Shown here: in pieces, positions 25,827 to 38,512 of the stretch
Layout: each line of letters starts with the position of its first letter
Numbering within the stretch: position 1 is the stretch's first letter
Source of the DNA: Eutypella sp. D-1
Taxonomy: Eukaryota; Ascomycota; Sordariomycetes; Xylariales; Diatrypaceae
Direction of reading: 5' to 3'
Length of the DNA: 64,000 nucleotides
NCBI GenBank assembly: GCA_023313575.1
Contig: JAJTTP010000022.1
Span: 1 to 64,000 of the forward strand
Position numbers and translations under genes: made by a program
Notes under the pieces: generated by a model
Seen by the model: the letters and a program-made list of their open reading frames with translations, nothing else
What the model was told of the DNA's origin: nothing
Database searches by the model: none

Positions 25827-28145
25827 ATGAATCCCCAGCCTCAAGGCCAAGGCCAGCCAGGCCAGCCCGGCCAACCAGGTCAGCAGGGCCAGCCCGGCCA
25901 GGTGGGCATGCGTCTATTGCGACCGGAACATCTGCATACCCTGCCGGTTTTGACGCAGGAGGAGATCGCTAAGTATGAAGAAGGACTACGTTCTTTGTGG
26001 GAGGCTGTGAGAAACAACCCTCCAGACTCCCCAGCCCATACCCAGGCGAAGCATAAGATCCAGGAATTCTCTCGCATGGTCTACAAGAAGATCACAAGTC
26101 TACAGATGCGCCAACAACAACAACAGCAGCAGCAACAGCAGCAGCAAGGCGGTCTAAAAGCCCAGCCTGGACAGCCGGGCGTTGGCCAAGTAAACCAGAT
26201 GCCTCAAGCAGGACAGAGCAGCCAGCAGGCCCAGAGTTCCGCCAACGGTGCTCAAAACCTTGCGGCGATGGCGGCCAACCGGCCACAGGGACAACCCACC
26301 GGAAATAATGCCCCAGGCCAAGCCCCAAATGCCGGCCCTCCTAACGGCCAGAGGCAGACGCAAGTCCCAAAGGCCATCCTGGACCACATCAATCAGCTAG
26401 CGTGGAACACTTTCCCCATTCCTCCTAACATCACCGCTGAACAGACTCATAAGTATATCCAAAGCATCAAACAGAGGTACATGCAGGCACTTATATCGAT
26501 GGAATCACTCAAGACTCGGATCCAGAGACTAAATGGCCACATCAAAGAGAGGGAGGGCCGTGGACAACCGCTCTCGGCGGAAGATTTGAAAAAGATCAAT
26601 GATCAGAAGGAGGCTGACACGAAGGCTCATGCGGAAAGCCATAAGTTCGTCCAGAATGTTCGCGCCCAGCTGGACCGAGCTGCCTCTGCCAATCGAAATG
26701 CGCAGGGACAGCCAAATGCGCAGCACGGGCGATCTCAGTCCGGTTCCATGCCAGGACAGAACGCTGCGGTATCTGCGCCGAATAACCCGATGCACGCCAT
26801 GGCAGCTTCGGTGAATGCAGCTATGGACGCAGCTAAAAACCAGCAAATGGGCGGTGCTAACAATAGGGCGCAAGGCCACCCAGGTCAGCCTCAGATGACA
26901 GCTGCTCCGGCAACTCCCTCAACTACCACTGCTGCTGCCCCACAACAACCACAACAGGCAAAACCGGCGCAACAATCGCATGCCGCACCTACCCCACAAC
27001 AACCGCAAGTCAAGATTGAACCCGGCACGCAGCAACAGCCACCTCAGGCACCACAACAACCTCCCCCGGTAAATACAGCACTGGCCGCAGCTTCAGCCTC
27101 GCACATGCCGTCTGCAGGAACACCTACCCAGAACTCGGCTCGCGTACAGACACCACAATCGGGAACTCAACCACAAGCTCAAGCTCAACCCCAACCTCAA
27201 CCCCAACCGCAGCCACAACAGCAGCAGGCACCGCAAGGACCTGTTCGCCCCTTAACGCACGCAGCTGCTGTCAATAGAGCTAACTCATCCACGACGGTCA
27301 ACACGCAAGCTAACGCAACACAGAACGGCGCCACTCCCACACCTGGTTCCGCAGGTGCTCCTGGCAACAACTCTCAATCCAGCCATCCGCACGCTCATCC
27401 TCAGCAGCCCAACACGGCTATCAATTCTAAGATGCCAATTCCTAAGAATTTGCACGAGAAGGCTACCGCGCCGCCCACCGCTGTATCCACCGGCGGTGGT
27501 GTGCAGACCAACCGACCCACCTACGGTGGCGGTACGGGCCTCAGCGGAGGTGTTCAGGGCCAGCCGGTCATCCAGAAGAACACCAACGCCTATAACTTCG
27601 ACGCCGATGGCGAGCACGTCCTTTCTAAGAAGAAGCTGGACGAGCTGACGCGCCAGATTGTTGGCGGCCAGCCCGGCGTCGATGGGCACTACATGACCCC
27701 CGATGTGGAGGAGGTAAGCATCTTTTACTCCCTTGCATTTCCATCACGCAGTAGTGCGTCTGTTTAAATTGTTCCATATACGCACCTTCTCTGCTTCTTG
27801 CTGAGCTCCTTCGCTTTCCTTGTCTGCCCGCACTTGATGAACATCATAATGCAAAGCCCGTAACTAATCATCGCTGAACAATAGGCCGCACTGACCGTCG
27901 CCGACGCCTTCGTTGACAATGTCTCTAACATGGCATGCAAGCTGGCGGTGGCGCGAGGTAGTAAGGTACTTGAGACCCGCGACCTGCAGATGGCCATCGA
28001 GCGAGGTTACAACATCCGAATCCCGGGGTATACGTCGGATGAGCTCCGGACGGTGCGCAAGGTACAGCCTCACCCGTCCTGGATCGCCAAGATGAGCGCT
28101 ATCCAGGCCGCCAAGGTCACCTCGGCTGGCAAGGACGACAAGTAG
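25827..28145 (+). CDS. taf12: Transcription initiation factor TFIID / SAGA subunit TAF12
   Basis: Exons 25827-27713 and 27885-28145 (phase 0) give 715 aa. TAF12 is a histone-fold subunit shared by TFIID and SAGA that pairs with TAF4 (Ada1 in SAGA). The N-terminal 590 residues are Gln/Pro/Ala-rich with a polyglutamine run near residue 94 and a coiled segment near 190-270. The histone fold is at about 600-690: [14 protein letters not shown], then across the intron [29 protein letters not shown] and [19 protein letters not shown]. The intron falls inside the fold, so splicing is required. The ORF closes with TAG at 28,143, but the same frame stays open for 106 more codons (separate entry). Start chosen as the first ATG, after repeated GCTAGTC leader units. 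Confidence 0.93.
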
Positions 28146-28466
28146 GACTCGTCGCCGAAGCCCGCCGCTGCCGTGACCAAGCCGTCGTCCAAGAGACGAC
28201 GCTCCTCCGGAACTCCTACCGCCGCCACCGCGGGTAGAAAGAGACCGTCTACTGCTGCGGGCCGTGCGAAGAACAACGGTGCTGCTGTCGCCGGCTCTGA
28301 CGATGCAGATGCAGCCTCGACCGTTACGGTCGCCACGTCTGGCCATATCAGCACCACCAACGGTGCCGCCGGTCGGCCTTCTACGCCCAATGGCTCCATC
28401 GCGGGTAGCGCTAACGGCAAAAGCGCCGTTAAGAAAGCCCGCTTCGCAGTCCTTAATAACTCCTAA
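28146..28466 (+). other. In-frame open extension beyond the TAF12 stop codon
   Basis: Directly after TAG the TAF12 frame continues for 106 sense codons and ends in TAA at 28,464. The codons are strongly GC3-biased, as in the gene itself. The reading is Ala/Ser/Thr/Lys-rich with basic clusters (SSKRRRSSG, GRKRPS, VKKARF) that look like nuclear localisation signals. It could be coding sequence cut off by a recent nonsense change, a readthrough tail, a sequencing error at 28,143, or chance in a GC-rich 3' UTR. The sequence alone does not decide. Confidence 0.45.
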
Positions 28467-31400
28467 GATTGAGGACTGCCGGTTGCATTTCACATCGTTC
28501 TGATTTTTTCCCCCTTTTCTTTTTTACACCGTTTTTCACCTCCTTTTCGTTTTCTACTGCACGCACGAGGCGCCGGGGAGTTATTTATCTCCTTTTGCTA
28601 CATACACACCCCCTTGTCGGGTGACTAATCTGGTCCCGATTGATTTTCACATGATTTGGTCCTGGTTTGGCGTTTTCGATTCGGATCACATTTTTCGGCA
28701 ACCCCCCCCCCTCCCCCCCTTCTTTACGAAGGGGGCTTCGATTGGGATCTACGGGGAGGGATAGCAACGGTTGACGGGGATGGGTTCGGAGTCAAGGACG
28801 GGGATGGAAGAAGGATTCTACCTATGCACGAATGAATGGATGGGATTCCTTGTGGAAGGACGGTGTTTTTTGTTTGCGTTTTTTTTTCCCCGTTCGTGAG
28901 TTGACTTGAGTTGGGTGGATGGCGCGCTGGGCCGGGCTGGTGATGCCTGCCTGTTCGTTCGCCCGTGGGTTAGAGATAGATAGATATCTAATCCACTACC
29001 TAACTGACTGACTGACTGACTGACTGACTGACTGACTGACTGACTGACTAACGCATACCAACATGCTAACAACCTGGGACTTACGCATTGTCATCGGCCC
29101 ATCGTGACTTATGCTTTACTCTATTCCGAGATATATTTCCCTGGGAGCACGCTGCAAATACTTACACATGGCAATAAGAACACCCGATATCTTCCTCCCT
29201 CTTGCCTCGGCACCGTGTACGCTTAGCATACGCGCACTTAGATAGATAGACGGCTTGCTTGGATGCTTATATACTCCTACTCATGTGCGTATGTGGTAGA
29301 TATAGTTGATGCGTATATATATATCATTAATGACCTGCTGTGCTCTGTGCCGACCGCACCGCACTCTTATTATGCTATGCTATGCTATCCTAGTCTACTG
29401 AGCGACTGATGTGCTTCTGTTGTCTGCTGGGTTATACTCTATCTGGCTAGGTGTTTGTGTTCTTCTCTCATTTCCAATAAGTATAACAATAAAATAAGGC
29501 CGCATGTGACAGCTTATACCTGGTATAGTCAACTTGAAACAAACGAGGCAACATCTCCCGCTGCTGTACGGTACATCCGACCGGTCATCAGAGCCGGCGA
29601 CGTGCCGTGACGTGACGTGCGATTGAGGGGGGGGGGGAATCCCAGGCTGGGTTTTGGGTTTGGGTTTGGGTTGTATTTGGATTGGATCGGGTCAGTTCGG
29701 ATCGGGTTGAGTTGACCGTCCACTTAGACGGCCGGCCCTGACCGAAACGAGACGAACGGGGAGATATTGTGGTGGTGGTGGGACGGGACGGGACATATGT
29801 GGTCTCTTGCCTGTGGTTGATGTGTGTGTTGTTTTTGTTGACGGTGTTTCGGGTTGCTGCTGATTATGGGAAGGGGAAGGGAAAGGGGATTGGGCCTGAA
29901 TGGGAATTTCTACTGTGGTGGTGGTGATGGAGGCAACTCTTACCCCCTTCACTGTCTTAGGTTATCGGAGAAGAATCCTGGGATGAACATGGAACCCACA
30001 ATATAAATCCAATATATTTTTTCTCAACTTGTCGGGCAACGAAAAATACTACGAAGATGCCAAAGTTTGTTACTTGGGTACTTAAGTACGGATTAAGAAT
30101 TCCAGACATCTAAGAAGGCGGCGGCAGCCTCAGCTGCAGTGCCGGGCCAGATATGGCATCACCATGCAGATTTTAGACAGTCAGCGCGGTCCCCCGAAGA
30201 TACCTAGGTACATAGTCGATAGACATGGACATATTGTACCTACCTAGGTATCCGTGGACTTCATACTCAGGCAGACAAGGCACCAATTTGCAAACGTCAC
30301 AAGCTGAGGATCCACCATGGATTATTGGAGCCCGGCAGTCCATAGGTACTAGGGTACATATTCAAGCCCTACATTTATCAGGAGTTTGCAAGTATTCTTA
30401 GGCCCAAGCTTCGTATCTTTCTTAGCACAGCTATCCCTTTTCTGGAGGCGGCTGTTATCTGGTGTCAAAGTTGGAGCTCAGCAGAAGGTAGGAAGTACCT
30501 TATGTAACGACTCCGTACAAGTCCGGATGACAAGGGCAAATAAGCAACGCGCCAAATCAATAATACAGCACACAGTTGAGTTGAACCTTCCAGCATTATT
30601 ACGGAGAACCAGATAGCAGTTGCTTTATACGGCATCAACATCTACTACAACGTTAAACTCATCTAGACTACTCTGAACTAGTAGCCAACAAGGTAAGACA
30701 CCAGAGTGCTGCTAACTTGAATGGGTCATTTCTCTCTCTTTCTCTCTGCGTATCTGCTTTTTTTGCGCCTTGTCTCCCCCAGTCTTAGAGGTGCGTGCTA
30801 GAGTAGTGCTCTCTGTCCTGCCCTGCCCTTGCCTTACCTTGCGTTGCCTTGCCTTGCATCACTTTTGACTGACACTGGACAACTCCAAGTGACTTTCCAA
30901 AGTTGAATGATCCTTCCAACTCCATCATCATCGCATTCTCATCAACCACCACACATCTTCCATAAAATTTCCTTCTTTCATTCTTTTCCTTTTTTTCTCG
31001 ACACCTATTAGTAGTACGTCCATACCCCATACCCTTATCAGTCCGAATCGAATACCTTCGTCCCTCCCCCCAATCTTCCACCATCCTATTTCCGTAATCA
31101 ACAAGAAACCTGCGTCATCTGGTTATAGCGCCATCGCGGATTTGTGTGAGTGTAAGTGCGAGTGCGAGTGTGAGTTGTGTTGTGTTGTTTGTGTACGTGG
31201 TTGCAGCATCCGATTTTAAGGCAGAACCCAGTTTTCCTTTCCCACCTGTGGTTTTTATTTATTTATTTATTTGGTTTTATCTTATTTTATCTATTTGATT
31301 TGTTCGTTTGTTTATGCATCAGGCGGGGCAGAGAAAGAGAGAACCTTTGGAAATAAACATCTAAAGTTACTCTTACTCTACCTCTTAAATACATCCCATA

Positions 31401-31763
31401 CATCCCATCCATCCATTCATCAATCGCCAAATCAGGCGGCAAACTGCTTACCTTGCTTACCAAGGACATAACAGGAAACGGAAACTGAGTCCGGAGACAC
31501 AAACGAAGACGCAGACTGTTCAACAACTTTTTTAACAACCTCTTCGAGAACTTTTCTATCTACATATTTCCCCTGCATTCTAGCAACGTGCTCTACGAAG
31601 TAACCGCCTCATCGAGACCGCATCGTCGCCACCTATCCGACTCAAATAAACGACTACTGCTTCGAATTAGGTCGGGTACCCCGAGGAATCACCGACGTTG
31701 TCATCGGGCACCCTTTTTCTACTTCGCTCACTTCGTAGCCCACAACAGAGTCCACCACACGAT
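28467..31763. other. 3.3-kb spacer between TAF12 and RPN3
   Basis: No gene is supported. It holds a (GACT)n array (29,003-29,049), a GGGTTT stretch (29,649-29,672), GTG/GAG simple repeats (31,140-31,190), C- and T-runs, and two exact TACCTAGGTA palindromes (30,201, 30,241). The end is the RPN3 leader, with pyrimidine tracts and ATTT repeats (31,257-31,272). Confidence 0.5.
29003..29049. repeat. (GACT)n microsatellite
   Basis: About eleven perfect tetranucleotide copies, the longest simple repeat in the window. Confidence 0.92.
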
Positions 31764-33690
31764 ATGCCTGGGAAAACGCCTAATTCTAACGGCAAGGAGC
31801 CCGTGGAGCATGCCCCCAGAAACAACCAGGATGTTGATATGACGGATGAGAAGTCTTCTATGAAGGGGAAGAAGGGAAACAACAAGGAAGGCGAAGATAT
31901 GACCGTCGTCGTCCCCGTCCCCAAGAATACGAGACAGACCTCTGCGCCGCCACCCCCGGATGCTGAGGGTGACGTTGCTATGGGTGATTCGGAAAAGGCT
32001 GAGGACCTGGAGGTCAAGGTTGATCCCGTAACGCAAGCCATCACAGGTATGTCGGACGTCGACTGTGATGCATCTGACGATGTATCTGTTTGAATCTGGA
32101 ATTTGGGAATTTGACTCTCAGCTGACCACCTACTACATCAACAGACATCAAGAGCAACTTCGCCTTATTGGATCGAGCCGTCGCTCTGTTCGACGCGAGG
32201 TTTTCCCTAAGAGCCCTGCGATCCATCTCCTCGCTCCGCAAGCGCCTCACCCCAGACGTCCTCTCCCAGGTCATCGCCGAGACTTTCCCTGCTGCGTCCG
32301 CATCTACGAATGTCGCCAAGGCCCTGCTTGCGGCGATCGGAAAGCAGGACGTTGCTCTCGGGCGGCAGTCTAGCTCGGAGATGGAGGTCGACAGTGAGCC
32401 GAAGGGCCCCGCGAAGAACGGCAACAAGAAGGAGGCCAAGGATGTCATTCCCGAGATCGACATCTTCCTGAGCATCCTGATTCAGGTCTACCTGTTCGAC
32501 TCTAAGCAGTTCCAGCAAGGTTCTCAGTTCTCAAAACTCATCTCCGATCGCATCCAGTCCTTGAACCGTCGTACTCTCGATTCCCTCTCGGCCAAGGTCT
32601 ACTTCTACTATTCGTTGTTCTGCGAGCAGCTTCAACCCTTCCCTCCCTCACCTCAGTCCCCCATAGTCACCATCCGGCCCACCCTGCTCGCGGCGTTGAG
32701 GACGGCTGTTCTACGGAAGGATATCGACACACAGGCTTCGGTCATCGTTCTTCTCCTGCGTAACTACCTTCTAACGTCTCACATTTCGCAAGCCGACCTT
32801 CTCGTTTCCCATACCCAGTTCCCCGAGAACGCGGCCAACAACCAGGTTGCGCGTTTTCTGTACTACCTTGGCCGGATCCGCGCCATCCAGCTCCGTTATA
32901 CCGAGGCTCACGAACACCTGACGGCTGCCACCCGCAAGGCGCCCGCGAGTTCTTGTGCCCTGGGTTTCTCGCAGACGGCCACGAAGCTGCTCCTTGTGGT
33001 TGAGCTCTTGATGGGTGACATTCCCGAGCGGGCTACCTTCCGCGCCTCGAATATGGAACAGGCTCTGCACCCATACTTCTTACTAGTCCAGGCCGTCCGC
33101 GTGGGTAACCTAGAGGACTTCGAGACTACGATTGCCGACCACGCCGACACCTTCCGTCGTGACGGGACGTACTCGCTTATCCTACGCCTGCGTCAGAACG
33201 TTATCAAGACGGGAATCCGCATGATGAGCCTCAGCTACAGCCGGATCTCCCTTCGAGACATCTGTATCCGGCTGCACCTGGGCAGCGAGGAGAGCGCCGA
33301 GTACATCGTTGCCAAGGCCATCCGTGACGGTGTCATTGAGGCGACGCTGGATCGGGAGCACGGTTTCATGAAGAGCAAGGAGGTCGGCGATGTCTACGCT
33401 ACTCGGGAGCCGGGCGAGGCATTCCACGACCGTATCCGAGCCTGCCTCTCCCTGCATGACGAAAGTGTCAAGGTTAGTCCCCCCAATAGTGATTCCTCTT
33501 AACCCTCTCCTCCCTTCTAGCTGCTGACATTTTACCTTTTCTACAGGCTATGCGCTTCCCAATGAACCAGCACCGTCTCGAGCTGAAGAACGCACAGGAG
33601 GCACGCGAGCGGGAACGCGAGATGGCCAAGGAGATACAGGAGGGTGACCTAGACGAAGACGACCTAGGCGGCGACTTCGAGGGCATGTAA
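31764..33690 (+). CDS. rpn3: 26S proteasome non-ATPase regulatory subunit 3 (Rpn3)
   Basis: Exons 31764-32046, 32145-33472 and 33547-33690 (584 aa). Rpn3 is a PCI-domain scaffold subunit of the 19S lid that helps bind the deubiquitinase module. The N-terminus (residues 1-95) is charged and disordered (DVDMTDEK, GDVAMGDSEK). The helical repeat region starts at DIKSNFALLDRAVALFDARF. The PCI/winged-helix part includes SLSYSRISLRDICIRLHLG (about 455-473), then AKAIRDGVIEATLD. The C-terminal exon gives the usual MRFPMNQHR..LE tail and an acidic end DEDDLGGDFEGM. Length is slightly above the family norm because of the N-terminal extension. Confidence 0.93.
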
Positions 33691-34985
33691 ATTTAAGTAG
33701 TGCTAAGAAGGGTGACGGGGGCGGTGGCAGCGGCATAATCGCAGAGGAGGGAAGGGGGGGAAGAGAGGCATGGGGTGGACCGGGCAGGCAGCCTTTGTGT
33801 GTAGTATTTTCTCGAGAAACGGGAGGGAGGTGGATCTGATTTTTTTTTATCCCTCTTCTGCTATAAGCTGTATTCTAATCCCGGTCTTCCTCTACCCTGC
33901 CCTGCCCTGCCCTGCCCTGTCTGCTATGCTATGCTCTGCTCTTGTCTCGCCCTGCTTCCTCGTATTTGACGCGTTGATCTATATATCTAACCGTTACCCT
34001 CCCCTCCCGTTCTACGCCTTTTTTTCGCCTCACCCACCCGCCCACGGCTCCCTTATATATACAGCTATAATGCATACATACGTCTACGACCTTACCTGAG
34101 GCTTTACTCCCGCTATAGATCCCGGGTGGGCGGGGCTAGGGGCTAGGGGCTGGGGCGTAGGGGCTAAATGCAAAAAGGCTGTGCGAAGAGGGACTTGAGG
34201 TTCTGGTTTCGGCCGGGCGGGGAGGGGGGGCATTGCATGTAGTGTAGTGGTAGGGGATAGAGAAATGAAGAGGGAGATGAAAATGAAGTGAAGAATGAAA
34301 GCTGCGGGTTTGGGTTTGGGGTACTGTGAAGTGAAGGGTTGTAGTTGTCTTGAATGTAAGTACGTGTGTGTCTGAGCATTGCGTACGTATATACTGGAAA
34401 CTCCTAACTTGACTATATTAAGTTTTATAAGTACCTAACTGCAAGAACCTGGAAGGATCTTCCTGTAACCCCCTTGCCCTCCTTTACAACAACATTAGTA
34501 TTTATGTATAGGATCTGCTTAATATTTAAATATTTCCTATCTGTTTTTTTAAAGTCTAGGTAAGCCCATTTTGCTATTTCCTACCGCGTTAATACGTTGT
34601 TGCGCTTATGCTAGAAGTAGGAACAGGTGTTGAATGTAAAGGATATCACGTGCTAGGTGAGACGGCAGGGGGATTAAGCTATTGTTGCATTAGCGTTAAA
34701 TTGCCTTTGAAGTACTATAGTACACAAGTACTTAGCAAAGGGCCCTTATTACGTAACAAATTCATCACAACCTTTCGAGCTTCTGAAATTCGCTGGAAGT
34801 TCCAACCTTCAGTGGTGCATTCGTTCTTCTACTTGTACCTATTATAGGTGCATAGCGTATACGCAACGCGCGTTGATTTCTACACAATTTATTGATTGAT
34901 TGAACAGTGTGTTACATAATTCGGGGAATCCAAACAACCAAAGAAAAAAAACCACCTTTATTATCACCCTCTCTCTTTTCCAGCC
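33691..34985. other. Spacer between RPN3 and the MYST gene
   Basis: 1.3 kb with a (CCCTG)n run (33,894-33,920), C/T-rich stretches and no gene. The last part is the MYST leader, ending in a pyrimidine tract just before the ATG. Confidence 0.5.
33894..33920. repeat. (CCCTG)n pentanucleotide repeat
   Basis: Five copies in tandem, in the 3' flank of RPN3. Confidence 0.85.
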
Positions 34986-37936
34986 ATGCCCCCGTATAAA
35001 CGAAAGAGACCGCATGACGATGCTGCCACTGCAACTATCGCCGACTCCGCTGTTACCGCACAGGCCCGGGAACCGACCACCAGCGCTGCCGCCACCAATA
35101 TTGCTACTACTACTTCTACGACGACGACTATCACGCGGCGGGTGACGCGAGGGAATCCACAAGGTCTCTTGGATGAGGAGAAGCACCATCTGCGAAGCGG
35201 TCGCATACGCGCTAATACCACTACAACCACCACCACCGCCGCTACCACGCTCGAGAAACCCCTAGGAGAGAGATCATCCCTCGATGGGGGGCGGGGCGGG
35301 TTACCGTCTAGACGCGGCGCTCGTGCTCGTGGGGGAAGAAAGAGGAAAGACGCGCAGAAATTTGTTGTTATGGTTGATCATGATGATGAAGATGAGGACG
35401 AGGAGGAGGAAGGGGAGGAGCAGGAGGATAAGGAGGATAATGCTGTTGCTGCTCCGGCTCCGGCTCCGGCTCCGGTGAAGCAGACCAGACATTCGAGATA
35501 CGCGCCTGCGCCCACTTCTACAAAACCTCCACTACAGCAATCACCATCACCGCCACCACCACCACCACCAGCATTGTCCTCAGAAGAACCCGTGGCCCCG
35601 GCTCTTACATCTACTACTTCACCCATCTCGCCCCCCAAATTCATCCTACCCAGCCATCCCGCCTCAGCATCAACATCATCGAAGCAACCGCCCCCCACAA
35701 CAAAACCCGCCGTCGTCGCCCAGCAGCAGCAGCAGCCACACCAGCGCGGTGGTAGTCGACAGCGCCATTACCCGCCCCCGAAGACCCCCCGACAACAGCA
35801 AAAGCCCCTCAGTGCGATCCCCCCCTCGTCCGCGGCCGCTATGGCCATGGCCGCAGCCGCTACCCCCGGCGCCCTCGTCACCCCGAAGCGCGCCGCCCCG
35901 CGCTCCGACCGCAACATCGATAAAGTCGTCCTCGGCAACATCTGCTTTAAGGCCTGGTATCCCTCCTATTACGGCAAAGAGGTGCTGGGCGATATCTCGG
36001 GAAACGCTGCTGGTTCCGGTTCCACAGTGGCTGGGAACAATGTCGGGCCTGGCGCTGCTGCTGCAGCTGCTGCACACAAGGGTGTCGGTGCTGGTGCTGG
36101 GGGTGGGAGAAAGAAGGAACCGCCTATGCTGGATAGACTCTACGTCTGTCCCTGCTGCTTCAAGTACAGCAAGGAGCTCGTGTCCTGGTGGGGCCATGTG
36201 CGGTGCTGCGAGAAGAAGGCGTTCGTCCCCGGGAAGAAGGTATATGCGCATCCGACGGGATCGGGAGCCGTCGGGGTCCGGAAGCTCAGGGCCCCGGCTG
36301 CGGTTGCGGTTACGGAGAACCCGTCCGTGGGGGGGAAGGGGAAGGGCAAGAAGAAGGCTGATGCTTCGGCTCCTCTTCCTCCTCCGGTGGTAGCTGGTGC
36401 GGGGAATGCGGAGGATGAGGAGGGGGAGGGGGAGTGGAGTGTTTGGGAGGTCGATGGGGAGGACGAGCGGGTGAGTGTTGACATTTCATTCCTTTTTTTT
36501 CTACTTCCCTCTATTTCGGTTTCAAATTTGCATGTTCACTCATTTAGATTGGAAAGTCTGGCTAACCCCTATCGAAACAAAAGCTGTTCTGCCAGAACCT
36601 ATCCCTATTCGCGAAGCTCTTCCTCGACAACAAGTCCGTCTTCTTCGATGTGTCGGGCTTCAATTACTTTCTGCTCGTCTACACGCCGCGCGCCGGCAGT
36701 ACCACACCACTCGCTCCGTCGACCCAGGCCGCCCCGGTATCATCAACACAATCACCGCCGCCGGCTGCATCCCATACCTCTGCGTCGTCATCATCGGCTA
36801 CCACCACTACCACCGCCACCACAACAGCACCAGCAGCACCACCCCCCAACAACCCCCCGCGGGCGCGCCCCCAGATCGTAGGCTTCTTCTCCAAAGAGAA
36901 AATGTCCTGGGACAACAACAACCTGGCGTGCATCCTGGTGTTCCCGCCCTGGCAACGGAAAGGCCTCGGCTCCCTCCTCATGGGCGTCTCCTACGAGATC
37001 TCCCGCCGCGAGCGCGTCCTCGGCGGGCCCGAGAAACCGATCTCCGATCTCGGCAGGAAGGGGTATAAGCGCTTTTGGGCGGGCGAGATTGCACGGTGGT
37101 TGTTGGAGCTGGACCTCGGGGTGGGGGCGGAAGCGGGGGCGGGGGCTTCTGCCCACCACCCCGGTGATGGGGGTGAGGTGGATGTGGATGTGGATGCGGT
37201 GGTGGAAGACGATGGCGTGGTTGATGAGGCGGTCTCGGATGAGAAAGCTGGGCACGGTGGTAGTGGCCATGCCGCCGCCGCCACCCCCACAGTCGTCGTC
37301 GATATCCAGATGTGCAGTCGCGCCACCTGGATCGTGCCCGAGGACTGCCTCGCCGTGCTCCGCGAGATGGGCGTCGTCGAGGAGGCGGAGCCCGGTCCCG
37401 CTGATCATCGCCCGATTACCGAGGACGCAGATCAACGGGACGAGGATGGGGAAGATGAGGAGGAAGACGAGATCCCTGCTTCTTCTTCATCGCCTGCGAC
37501 TAAGGAAAAGGATGGTGCTGCTACTGCTGCTGCTACCACCGCCACCGCCACCACCCCGGCCGCCGCCGTACCCCTCGTCCCACGCGTCAGGGTCGACAAA
37601 GCGGCCGTCCGCAGATGGGTCCGCGACCACGGCGTAGACCTCGAACGGACCTGCGATCCGCGCGGCTTTATCGATGGGTACGGGTTCCCTGATGGAGACG
37701 GAGATGGAGATGGGGGTGGAGAGCGGGACGGGTATAGTGGTGGGGCCGGGGATGGAGGTAGGGAAGGGGATGAGGATGGTGGAGGAGGGGGAGGCAAGAA
37801 GAGGAAGAGGATACGGATTTCGGGGGATGCGAAGGGGAGGAGGGGTGTGGGGAGGGGTAAGGGGGCTGGGATGGGCAAGGGGATGGGGACGGGGACGGGG
37901 AAGGGGAGGAGGGCGGATGATGGGTGTGAGGGGTGA
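34986..37936 (+). CDS. MYST-family histone acetyltransferase with long low-complexity inserts (SAS2-like?)
   Basis: Exons 34986-36470 and 36584-37936 give 945 aa. The intron ends AAAAG/CTG with a CTAAC branch at 36,572; the earlier TTAG at 36,547 would give a stop. Domains: disordered N-terminus (1-310); start of the MYST fold NIDKVVLGN..WYPSYYGKE (about 312-335); C2HC zinc finger CPCCFKYSKELVSWWGHVRC (about 388-409); core LFCQNLSLFAKLFLDNKSVF; substrate loop FSKEKMSWDN; catalytic Cys in NNLACIL (about 610); acetyl-CoA loop QRKGLG (about 619); and Glu in GGPEKPISDLG (about 644). All expected catalytic residues are present. About 60 residues of Thr/Ala/Pro repeats split the core between FLLVYTP and VGFFSKEK, and a Gly-rich insert lies before the zinc finger. 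The C-terminus is acidic, then Gly/Lys/Arg-rich. A Sas2-type H4K16 enzyme fits best; Esa1 is less likely as no chromodomain is seen. Confidence 0.87.
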
Positions 37937-38091
37937 GTGTGAGGGTGATCTTGATAAGTGAGGGAGTGAGGGAGGGAGTAAGTGTGCTAATTGACTTGAG
38001 TTTAGATGAGGGGAGTTAAGTTGAGTGCGCTGATGCTGTTCTTAAGAGTTTGCTGTTCTTGCGTAGATGTGCATGTATGTGTGTGTGCTTA

Positions 38092-38119
38092 CCTGCCTGC
38101 CTGCCTGCCTGCCTGCCTG
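38092..38119. repeat. (CCTG)n microsatellite
   Basis: Seven copies in the 3' flank of the MYST gene. Confidence 0.9.
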
Positions 38120-38495
38120 TCATCAAAAGTTCAGGGACGTAGAGGAGGGTGCGGGAGGGAGGGGTTTAAGTATGGGTAGTATGTAGGCATAGGGGCAGGT
38201 AACGAAGTTAGCTCTCTCACGGCCGGTTTTCTCGGTTTCACGGGAATATCTGCCGTAGTCTTGGATCAGGGGCCTTTCGCTTTCGTTCTGTGTCTACTTT
38301 CTGATGCCTTTTTTTTTTTTTGGTTGTTGCTTTAGTCAAGCTTTTAGGGTGAGTCGATTATACTGTTACGTTGGTTAGGGATAGACTCTTTATTCGGGCG
38401 CGGGGAGGGAGAGGGGTCCGCTCTGTAACTGCATGCCTTCAATTACTTTATATATGTATGGCTTGCCACACCTTCAGGTCACGATCCAGACAATG

Positions 38496-38512
38496 CCCCC
38501 CCCCCCCCCCCC
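38496..38512. repeat. Poly-C run of 17
   Basis: An uninterrupted run of 17 cytosines; its exact length may be a sequencing uncertainty. Confidence 0.85.

Noticed and set aside
29649..29672. GGGTTT repeats resembling telomere sequence
   Set aside because: Only three imperfect units, not the TTAGGG order, and internal to a normal intergenic region.
36547..36583. Alternative 3' splice site TTAG for the MYST intron
   Set aside because: It gives a stop after five codons, whereas AAAAG at 36,583 continues directly into the conserved LFCQNLSLFAKLF block.
35301..37435. Several long open frames antisense or out of frame over the MYST gene
   Set aside because: They are shadows caused by GC-rich simple codon repeats; the sense frame has zinc finger and catalytic motifs.
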